A stretch of 40,306 nucleotides of DNA, taken from the NCBI GenBank assembly GCA_035764505.1, contig DASTZC010000287.1, forward strand, positions 1-40,306. Reading direction: 5' to 3'. The DNA is from Candidatus Polarisedimenticolia bacterium. GTDB taxonomy: Bacteria > Acidobacteriota > Polarisedimenticolia > Gp22-AA2 > AA152. Within the stretch, counting starts at the first letter, position 1, and the number at the start of each line of letters is the position of its first letter. A program made the position numbers and the translations under genes. Of the stretch, positions 34,477 through 40,306 are shown piece after piece. A model generated the notes under the pieces. The model was not told the origin of the DNA. It worked only from the letters and a program-made list of their open reading frames with translations, and did not search any database.

Positions 34477-35604
34477 ATGTTCTTTCAGGTCACCACCGCC
34501 GATCCCGCGAGCCGGGCGCGCTGCGGTCTGCTGCAGACGCGCCACGGTGCCGTCGCCACGCCGGCCTTCATGCCGGTGGGGACGGCCGGGAGCGTCAAGG
34601 GGATGGAGCCGCAAGACCTGGAGGCGATGGGCTATCGCCTCATCCTGGCCAATGCCTATCATCTTCTGCTGCGGCCCGGCCCCGAGACGGTCGCGCGGCT
34701 GGGAGGGTTGCACCGCTTCATGGGCTGGTCCGGATCCATCCTGACCGACAGCGGCGGGTTCCAGGTCTACAGTCTGGCGCAGCGCCGCCGCTTGGACGAG
34801 GACGGGGTCGAATTCTCCAGCCATCTCGACGGCTCCCGCTTCCGCCTGACACCGGAGCGCAGCGCGGCGATCCAGCGCGACCTGGGATCCGATCTGGTCA
34901 TGCCGCTGGACGACTGCCCGCCTTACCCGGCCGATCGGGAGCGCCTCGAGGTTTCGCTCGCGCGGACGCTCGCCTGGGCGCGCCGCAGCCTCGAAGAGCC
35001 GCTCGGCGCGGGACAGCGGCGGTTCGGCATCGTGCAGGGAGGGGTGCACGCCGACCTGCGGGCGCGCGGGGCCGAGGAGATCGGCGCGCTGCCTTTCGAC
35101 GGGTTCGCCGTCGGTGGAATCGGGGTGGGCGAGCCCCCGGAGCTGGCGACCGAGGTCGCGGCGGATACGGCGATCCGGCTGCCGGCGGAAGCACCGCGTT
35201 ACGTGATGGGCGTCGGCGTCCCGGGTCAGATGATCGATCTGATCGCCGCAGGGATCGACCTGTTCGACTGCGTCCTGCCGACGCGTAACGCCCGTAACGG
35301 CACCCTGTTCACCTCCGCCGGCCGCATCAACATCAAGCGCCGCGAGTACCGCGAGGATCCCCGTCCCCTGGATCCGTTGTGCGCCTGCCGCACCTGCACG
35401 CGCTACTCGCGCGCCTACCTGCGCCACCTTTTCGTCTGCGGCGAGATCCTGGCGTCCACCCTCAACACGCTGCACAACCTGACCTATTTCGCCGGATTGA
35501 TGCAGCGGGCACGCTCGGCCATCGCCGCGGGCCGGCTCGAGGCTTTCCGGCGCGCCGCCGAGTTCACCCAGGCCCCGGAGCGCGAGGATCCCGCCGGCGA
35601 TTGA
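34477..35604 (+). CDS. tgt: tRNA-guanine transglycosylase
   Basis: A 375-residue enzyme exchanging guanine 34 of GUN-anticodon tRNAs for preQ1. Asp91 in TDSGGFQ is the general acid/base, Asp264 in FDCVLPTRNARNG the nucleophile, and the zinc ligands are Cys302, Cys304, Cys307 and His333. QGGVHADLR and GGIGVGEP are typical. It precedes queA's ring-adding step in the pathway though it follows it in the operon. Confidence 0.96.
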   Translation: MFFQVTTADPASRARCGLLQTRHGAVATPAFMPVGTAGSVKGMEPQDLEAMGYRLILANAYHLLLRPGPETVARLGGLHRFMGWSGSILTDSGGFQVYSLAQRRRLDEDGVEFSSHLDGSRFRLTPERSAAIQRDLGSDLVMPLDDCPPYPADRERLEVSLARTLAWARRSLEEPLGAGQRRFGIVQGGVHADLRARGAEEIGALPFDGFAVGGIGVGEPPELATEVAADTAIRLPAEAPRYVMGVGVPGQMIDLIAAGIDLFDCVLPTRNARNGTLFTSAGRINIKRREYREDPRPLDPLCACRTCTRYSRAYLRHLFVCGEILASTLNTLHNLTYFAGLMQRARSAIAAGRLEAFRRAAEFTQAPEREDPAGD

Positions 35605-35665
35605 AGCGGCGCGATCCCGCGTGCTACGATGCCGAGTCCGCAACCTCTCGCGCATCGAGGTGTCC

Positions 35666-36709
35666 ATGTCCCTGCCCGCGCATCGCAAGATCCTCGCGCT
35701 GTGGGCCCTGTTCTGCCTGTTGCCTCTCTCGTGCGCCGCCTCCGAGGCGAAGAAGGCGGCCGACGAGGGAGCGCGTCTCTACGAGCGGGGCGATTACGAA
35801 GCGGCCCAGCCTCTTCTCGAGAAAGCGGTGCAGAAGGGGGTGAAAGACGGCGAGACCTACTACCAGCTCGCCTACCTCTACAACCTCAAGAACTCTCCCG
35901 ACAAGGCGCGCGAATTCCAGGCGAAGGCGGAGCCGCTCCTGGCGAAGAGCGCCGCTTCCGGGGAGGGGACGATCAAGGACTCGTACTACCTGACCGCGCT
36001 GTACGCCTCGCTGCAACGCCTGCCGGAGATGAAGCAGGCGGCGCAGGAGGGCATCAAGAAGTTCGGCAATCGCACCGACCTTGACGGCGAGGATCTCTTC
36101 CGGCTGGCCCGGCTCTACCAGTTCGCCGGCGACGGCGCCGGCTCGGCCGCGACCTACCGCAAATCGGTGGAGGCGATGGGGCGCGACACGGACCCAAATC
36201 CCATCCTCTATGCGCTGGCACTGACCTCCGATGCACAGACCGATCTCCTGTCGCGACGCTACACGGATGCCGCCGGAAAGCTGGAAAAGGCGGCGGGGCT
36301 CAATCCCAAATCAGCCCCACCCGCCTACCAGCGGGCCCTCGTCCAGCTGGGGGCCGGGGACTACCCGAGCGCCGCCCAGCGATTCGCCGAGGTGCGCGAC
36401 GAGGCGACCTCCACCGAGGCGCAGTACGGCGCCGACGTCGCCCGCCATCTGCAAGGCGTGGGGGGCCGCCTCGAGAAGATGCCCGACGGGAAGTCCCTCC
36501 TGGAGATGGACAACCCGGCGGTCGACGCCGCGCTGGGCGAGGCCGCCCGCTCCTATCGCGAAGCCCGCGACGCCAAGCAGGCGGATCCCGCGAAGCTGCA
36601 GGAAACGGAGAAGCTCTTCTTCAGCCTGGCGGCCGAGTGGATGCTGCGCGGGAATTCGCTGCGCGACTCCTCCTTGGGTGGGAACTACGCCGACCTGATT
36701 CGGAAATGA
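35666..36709 (+). CDS. exported TPR-repeat protein
   Basis: A 347-residue protein with an N-terminal export signal (HRKILALWALFCLLPLSCA). Cys at the end of LLPLSC could be lipidated, but Pro at -3 is unusual, so cleavage by signal peptidase I is equally possible. The body is made of TPR-like helix pairs (GARLYERGDYEAAQPLLEKA, QLAYLYNLKNSPDKA, YQRALVQLGAGDYPSAAQRF). No catalytic motif is seen. ATG 35666 has GAGG five bases upstream. It lies between tgt and lpxH and overlaps lpxH (ATGA), which hints at an envelope role. Function unknown. Confidence 0.82.
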   Translation: MSLPAHRKILALWALFCLLPLSCAASEAKKAADEGARLYERGDYEAAQPLLEKAVQKGVKDGETYYQLAYLYNLKNSPDKAREFQAKAEPLLAKSAASGEGTIKDSYYLTALYASLQRLPEMKQAAQEGIKKFGNRTDLDGEDLFRLARLYQFAGDGAGSAATYRKSVEAMGRDTDPNPILYALALTSDAQTDLLSRRYTDAAGKLEKAAGLNPKSAPPAYQRALVQLGAGDYPSAAQRFAEVRDEATSTEAQYGADVARHLQGVGGRLEKMPDGKSLLEMDNPAVDAALGEAARSYREARDAKQADPAKLQETEKLFFSLAAEWMLRGNSLRDSSLGGNYADLIRK

Positions 36710-37440
36710 ACTCGATCCTCTTCCTGGGGGACGCGCACCTCCGGGACGGCGATCCCGAGCTGCAAGCCTTCCTGCGGTTCCTGCAAGACGCTCCCTCGCA
36801 CGCCGCCGCGCTCTACCTGATGGGCGATCTCTTCGATCTCTGGGTCGGCTCCCCGGCCTTTCTCACCGAATGCCACCATCGCGTTCTCGAGGCGCTGCGC
36901 CGGCTGCGCGCCGCCGGCATGGACCTCGTCTACGTCGAAGGGAACCGCGACTACCGACTCGGCCGACTTTTCGAGAGTGATCCCTTCCGTAGCGTGGTCC
37001 GCGAGAAGACCGAGATCACCTTCGGCGGACGGCGCATCCACCTGGCCCACGGCGACCTGGTGAACCGGGCCGATCGGCAATACCGTTTCTGGCGCCGCGT
37101 CGCCAAGGGCCCGCTGCTGCTGGGGGTCCTGGAAACTCTCCCCTCCGGCGCGGCACGCCGGCTCGCGACCCGGCTGGAGCGCGACATGGCCCGGACGAAC
37201 CAGCGGCACCGCGAGCGCTTTCCGGAAGAGGAGTGCCGGCGCTACGCCCTGGAAGTGCGCCGGCTCGGGGCCGACATGATGGTGCTGGGACACTTCCACC
37301 AGGAGATGCGCCTCTCCTACGCCGGGGCCGAAGGATCGATCGAGGTTTTCGTGCTCCCAGCGTGGCGCGAGGCGCACCGATTGCTGGTCTTGCGGGACGA
37401 CGGGGAGGTCGCCTTCGAAGCGCTCGGAGCCGGCGGATGA
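36706..37440 (+). CDS. lpxH: UDP-2,3-diacylglucosamine diphosphatase (LpxH type)
   Basis: A 244-residue metallophosphatase of lipid A synthesis. The metal-binding set is Asp9 and His11 (FLGDAHL), Asp41 (GDLFDLW), Asn80 (GNRD, with the Arg that marks LpxH in place of His), His115 (AHGD), and His196 and His198 (GHFHQE). It hydrolyses UDP-2,3-diacylglucosamine to lipid X on the inner membrane surface. It implies the host makes LPS. ATG 36706 overlaps the TPR gene stop; its own stop overlaps acpS. Confidence 0.9.
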   Translation: MNSILFLGDAHLRDGDPELQAFLRFLQDAPSHAAALYLMGDLFDLWVGSPAFLTECHHRVLEALRRLRAAGMDLVYVEGNRDYRLGRLFESDPFRSVVREKTEITFGGRRIHLAHGDLVNRADRQYRFWRRVAKGPLLLGVLETLPSGAARRLATRLERDMARTNQRHRERFPEEECRRYALEVRRLGADMMVLGHFHQEMRLSYAGAEGSIEVFVLPAWREAHRLLVLRDDGEVAFEALGAGG

Positions 37441-37817
37441 TTCTGGGCGTGGGGATCGACCTGTGCGAGGTGGACCGCATTCGCCGCCTTCTGGACAAGG
37501 ACAGCGAGCGCTTCATCCGGCGCGTTTTTCGCGCCGGAGAGGCCGCCTACTGCCGCGACAAGCGCCATCCGGAAATTCACTTCGCGGCCCGCTTCGCGGC
37601 GAAGGAAGCTTTCCTCAAGGCGCTGGGTCGCGGCTGGCGGCTGGGCTGGAGCCAGCTGGAGGTGGTGCGCTCGGAATCGGGCAAGCCGGACCTGGCGATC
37701 AGCGGACAGGCGGCCGAAGCGGCCCGGCGGCGCGGCGTGCAGCGCATCCATCTCACCTTGACCCACACGGCGCAAACCGCTGCGGCGGTGGTCATCCTCG
37801 AAGGAGACGAGGCCTGA
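37437..37817 (+). CDS. acpS: holo-[acyl-carrier-protein] synthase
   Basis: A 126-residue phosphopantetheinyl transferase that loads the 4'-phosphopantetheine arm onto ACP. GVGIDLCEVDRI (Asp8) and FAARFAAKEAFLKALG (metal-binding Glu) are the two defining motifs, and HLTLTHTAQTAAAVVI closes it. ATG 37437 overlaps the lpxH stop (ATGA). It links fatty-acid synthesis with the lipid A gene next to it. Confidence 0.95.
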   Translation: MILGVGIDLCEVDRIRRLLDKDSERFIRRVFRAGEAAYCRDKRHPEIHFAARFAAKEAFLKALGRGWRLGWSQLEVVRSESGKPDLAISGQAAEAARRRGVQRIHLTLTHTAQTAAAVVILEGDEA

Positions 37818-38725
37818 TGCACGTCCACCGGCGCGAGGAGGGCGAGCCACGGCGCGATCGCCGCAGGCTGCTGGCGGCGGCCGCTCTGACCGCCGTCATC
37901 CTCGTCGTCGAGGCGGTGGGAGGGTATGTCTCCCACAGCCTGGCGCTGCTTTCGGATGCCGGCCACATGCTGACCGACCTGCTGGCGCTCCTGCTGAGCC
38001 TGTTCGGGGTCACGGTGGCGCTGCGTCCCGCCACCGACCAGAAGACCTACGGCTACCTGCGGCTGGAGATTCTCACGGCCCTGATCAACGGCACCCTGCT
38101 GGTGGTGATTGCCCTCTACCTGATGGTCCAGGCCACCCGCCGCCTGTTCCGGCCGGAGGCCGTGGATGCCGGATTGATGCTGGAGGTGGCCATCGTCGGC
38201 CTGATCGCGAACCTCGTCGGCATCGCGCTGCTTTCTCCGTCGCGTCGCAACCTGAACGTCCATGGGGCGCTGCTGCACATGACGGGGGACGCGCTGTCGT
38301 CGGTGGGAGTGATCGCCGGCGCCCTGGTGATCCGCTGGACCGGCTGGACACCCGCCGATGGAGTGATCTCCCTGGTCATCGGCGCGGTGATCCTCTGGGG
38401 CGCCGCGCGCTTGATGCGCGATGCCTCGCACATTCTCCTGGAAGGCGTCCCGCCGGGAGTCGCTCTGGCGGATCTGCACCGGGCGATTCAGTCGGTCGAG
38501 GGGGTTGTGGCCATCCACGATCTGCACGTCTGGTGCATCACCAGCGGCATGCCGGCGCTGAGCGGGCACGTCGTCGTGCAGGACCGCGTCCTCAGGGATT
38601 CGGACGCGCTGCTGAACCGGATCAAGCGGGTTCTGGAGGAGAGCTTCGGCATCTGCCACACCACGCTGCAGCTGGAGTCGGAGCGCTACCAGGAGGTCGG
38701 GGAAATCCACCCGGCGTGCCGGTGA
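37817..38725 (+). CDS. cation diffusion facilitator metal exporter (CzcD/ZitB-like)
   Basis: A 302-residue membrane transporter with six helices (residues about 18-210) and a cytoplasmic C-terminal domain. Metal site residues lie in SLALLSDAGHMLTD (Asp47, His50, Asp54) and LLHMTGDALSS (His and Asp), the HD-HD set of zinc-type CDF proteins. The basic, His-containing N-terminus (MHVHRR) may also bind metal. It exports Zn or similar ions using the proton gradient. Its ATG overlaps the acpS stop (TGATG); it ends 6 bases from the convergent DUF4388 gene with no terminator between. Confidence 0.93.
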   Translation: MHVHRREEGEPRRDRRRLLAAAALTAVILVVEAVGGYVSHSLALLSDAGHMLTDLLALLLSLFGVTVALRPATDQKTYGYLRLEILTALINGTLLVVIALYLMVQATRRLFRPEAVDAGLMLEVAIVGLIANLVGIALLSPSRRNLNVHGALLHMTGDALSSVGVIAGALVIRWTGWTPADGVISLVIGAVILWGAARLMRDASHILLEGVPPGVALADLHRAIQSVEGVVAIHDLHVWCITSGMPALSGHVVVQDRVLRDSDALLNRIKRVLEESFGICHTTLQLESERYQEVGEIHPACR

Positions 38726-38731
38726 GGGGCT

Positions 38732-39862
38732 TCAGGCTTCCTTGAGCGCGATAATGCTGCGCTCCTTGAGGCGCTTGAGGACCCGCAGGGCGTCCACCTC
38801 TCGAAGCGGCGAGATGCTCACGATCGACTTGAGATCCCAGCTGCCGTTCACGCGGCTGACCAGGAAGACCTCTTCGGGAGTGAGCGACTCCTCGGTGAGC
38901 TGCTCGAGCGGGCGCTTGAGGTAGGGAATCTGCTTGGGGGGGAGCACGCCGCGGTAGAAGCGGTCGATGAGGTTCACCTCGGCCACCTTCATCAGCTCGC
39001 CGACTTCCGAGGCCTGACCGGAGGTGCGCGCCAGCTGCTCCAGCAGCGCCAGCGCCTCCTCCAGGGCCCCCGCCCGCAGCAAGTCCTTCGCCGCCCGCAA
39101 GCCGTCGGTGGCCGGCGCCGCGGCGACCGCCGCGGCGGTCTCCTTTCCGGCCGATCCCACCCGCACGAAGCCGCGCTCCAGGGCCGAAAGCAGGAAATAG
39201 CTGACGGTGAACTCCGGGGCGTGCAGCTCCAGGCAGAGATCCTGCAGCGTGCGCTTGCCGTTCACCAGCTCGAGGGTCTTGCGGGCGAAGGCATTGGACA
39301 TCAGCTCCGCAGAAGGCTTCACCTGGGTGCGCTCCAGGACGACCATGCGATGCGGAAAGGCCCGGCGGATCTTCTGGGCAAGGTCGTAGCGGCGCAGCCC
39401 CTCGAGGAGCACCTCCTCCACCTTCAGACGGATCGGCACGCCCTCCTCCGCCGGCGCCGCGGCCTCGTGGAACTCGAAGCTCCCCTCCGCCCACAGGAAA
39501 AGGCTGTAGACCGTCTCCTCGGTCTTGCGCTTGAGCGCCTGGGCGGCCACTTCCTCGGGGATCCATCCCTTCTGGACCAGCACGCGCCCCAGCATGACGT
39601 GTCGTTTCTCCTGCTCGTCGAAGGCTTCCTTGAGCTGCGCCTCGGTGAGCAGCTGCTGGCTGATCATGATCTGGCCGAGAAACTCGCGCGGATCGTTGCT
39701 GCCCGAGGAGGTGATGACTCCGTCGCCGAGGAAGAGTCGCTTGACGAGGGATTCGTGCTGCAGGCTCAGCGTTCCCGACTTGCGCGCCTGGCTGATCCAC
39801 TGCAGCAGGTCGGGGAAGGCCATCGTGGCAAGGCTTCCGGAGAGTCCGGGCTTCTGGGGCAA
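38732..39862 (-). CDS. DUF4388 (PATAN-like) domain protein
   Basis: A 376-residue soluble protein. Residues about 8-75 form a DUF4388 domain (GLSGSLATMAFPDLLQWI, SGTLSL and the LFLGDGVI strand). A helical middle part follows (LGRVLVQKGWIPEEVAAQAL), then more helical repeats to the end. DUF4388 occurs in signalling and gliding or pilus-related proteins of myxobacteria and Acidobacteriota, with unknown biochemistry. The TTG start at 39862, with GGAGG four bases upstream, is preferred to the in-frame ATG at 39913, since that ATG lies inside the promoter. It is not next to the pilus genes. Confidence 0.8.
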   Translation of the reverse strand: MPQKPGLSGSLATMAFPDLLQWISQARKSGTLSLQHESLVKRLFLGDGVITSSGSNDPREFLGQIMISQQLLTEAQLKEAFDEQEKRHVMLGRVLVQKGWIPEEVAAQALKRKTEETVYSLFLWAEGSFEFHEAAAPAEEGVPIRLKVEEVLLEGLRRYDLAQKIRRAFPHRMVVLERTQVKPSAELMSNAFARKTLELVNGKRTLQDLCLELHAPEFTVSYFLLSALERGFVRVGSAGKETAAAVAAAPATDGLRAAKDLLRAGALEEALALLEQLARTSGQASEVGELMKVAEVNLIDRFYRGVLPPKQIPYLKRPLEQLTEESLTPEEVFLVSRVNGSWDLKSIVSISPLREVDALRVLKRLKERSIIALKEA

Positions 39863-39903
39863 GGCGCCTCCGGAAAGGGTTTGCGGACCGCGACGCGCGG
39901 CGG

Positions 39904-39932
39904 AATATAGCATTCCGATCCCGGCGCTTCAA
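39904..39932 (-). promoter_or_regulatory. sigma70-type promoter of the DUF4388 gene
   Basis: TTGAAG (39932-39927), a 17-base spacer ending TGC and TATATT (39909-39904), so a -35 plus extended -10. The predicted start near 39897 lies about 35 bases before TTG 39862. Confidence 0.7.
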
Positions 39933-39950
39933 CCTGTCGGAGAAGGCCAA

Positions 39951-40072
39951 GTGAGCAGGGGCACCGTTGGACGCGGCGGCTGAGGAACGGCCGCGCGTCA
40001 ACATTCGTGAGGAGTACCGAGTGAACTGGGGCACCGTTGGACGCGACGGCTAGAAAGCCGCCGCGCGTCAAC
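39951..40072. repeat. two 52-bp hairpin-forming direct repeats, 70 bp apart
   Basis: Copies at 39951-40002 and 40021-40072 share about 43 of 52 bases. Each has GTTGGACGCG on one side and CGCGCGTCAAC on the other, giving a stem of roughly 16 bp with one bulged G. The arms are conserved while the loop differs, as in REP-like palindromes. Confidence 0.85.
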
Positions 40073-40176
40073 GGCCGCCACTTGATCTCTCAGGAGGGGA
40101 ACGTGGGCCTTCCGGGAGCGAGCGCGGGCCCGGCGGATGCCCGGGCAGGTGAAAGGAGCCCCGCGCGCGGGCCGGC

Positions 40177-40305
40177 TCAGGAGAAGGCGGCGTGTCCGGT
40201 CAGGTCCTGTCCCACGATGAGGGTATGGATGTCGTGCGTCCCTTCGTAGGTGTACACCGATTCGATGTTGCACAGATGGCGGCCCACCTGATACTCGTCG
40301 GTGAC
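40177..40305 (-). CDS. gcdH: acyl-CoA dehydrogenase, C-terminal end, glutaryl-CoA dehydrogenase type
   Basis: Only the last 42 residues are in the window. NIESVYTYEGTHDIHTLIVG followed by QDLTGHAAF closely matches the C-terminus of glutaryl-CoA dehydrogenases, which turn glutaryl-CoA to crotonyl-CoA in lysine and tryptophan breakdown. The Glu of YEGT is the catalytic base in this family. The frame runs off the window's right edge. Confidence 0.85.
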   Translation of the reverse strand, partial: VTDEYQVGRHLCNIESVYTYEGTHDIHTLIVGQDLTGHAAFS

Positions 40306-40306
40306 C

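Larger units (their letters stand above)
39863..40176. other. 314-base gap between the DUF4388 gene and the acyl-CoA dehydrogenase
   Basis: It holds the DUF4388 promoter, the duplicated 52-bp hairpin and, near 40118-40140, a weak GC stem. No gene is seen; short frames here are the translated repeat. Confidence 0.7.

Overview
This is a gene-dense, very GC-rich stretch of bacterial chromosome with no rRNA, tRNA, CRISPR or insertion sequence visible. The host is a diderm: there is a secretin, an LpxH lipid A enzyme and a di-haem SdhC. The soluble Ser/Thr kinase-TolB-TPR protein, the DUF4388 protein and the sigma54-linked Tad locus are all common in Acidobacteriota or similar deep-branching, GC-rich phyla. 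That placement is inference from gene content only, as no marker RNA is present.

Layout. (1) 1-1803: a truncated P1/DmpA-type peptidase divergent from a dihydrodipicolinate-reductase-like dehydrogenase. (2) 1810-13418, all on the minus strand: a nearly complete Tad (Flp) pilus operon read flp, flp, prepilin peptidase, tadE, cpaB, cpaC secretin, tadG-like, cpaE/tadZ, cpaF/tadA, tadB, tadC, then a DUF192 protein and a winged-helix AAA+ ATPase. (3) 13419-16073: a control region with a core-perfect sigma54 promoter facing the pilus operon, three TGCA-centred palindromes, a second sigma54-like promoter facing a GAF-domain gene, and a receiver-less sigma54 activator gene. (4) 16229-19266: holB-tmk, a small zinc-ribbon protein and a 3-hydroxyacyl-CoA dehydrogenase. 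(5) 19248-22648 minus: site-2 protease, isoprenylcysteine-methyltransferase-like protein, an sdhC without sdhAB, and ribF. (6) 22776-27551 minus: rimO, asnS and an EF-G-like GTPase lacking the catalytic His. (7) 27718-30879 minus: a secreted Cys-rich protein, a small membrane protein and the kinase. (8) 31197-38725 plus: nine tightly packed genes, nfo, queE, queC, queA, tgt, a TPR protein, lpxH, acpS and a CDF metal exporter. (9) 38732-40306 minus: a DUF4388 protein, a duplicated hairpin repeat and the C-terminus of a glutaryl-CoA dehydrogenase.

How the genes fit together. The main story is a sigma54-controlled Tad pilus. Pilins Flp1 and Flp2 would be processed by the peptidase, pushed by the CpaF motor through TadB/TadC and leave by the CpaC secretin; a strong hairpin after the first flp gene probably lets pilin be made in excess. 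The activator and GAF protein beside the promoter are the likely switch. The plus-strand block joins DNA repair (nfo), queuosine tRNA modification (queE, queC, queA, tgt; queD is absent here), lipid A synthesis and ACP activation. The rest is housekeeping.

Many genes start at TTG or GTG and overlap the previous stop by 1-4 bases. At two genes (787 and 39862) a good promoter lies across the nearest upstream ATG and so fixes a downstream TTG start.
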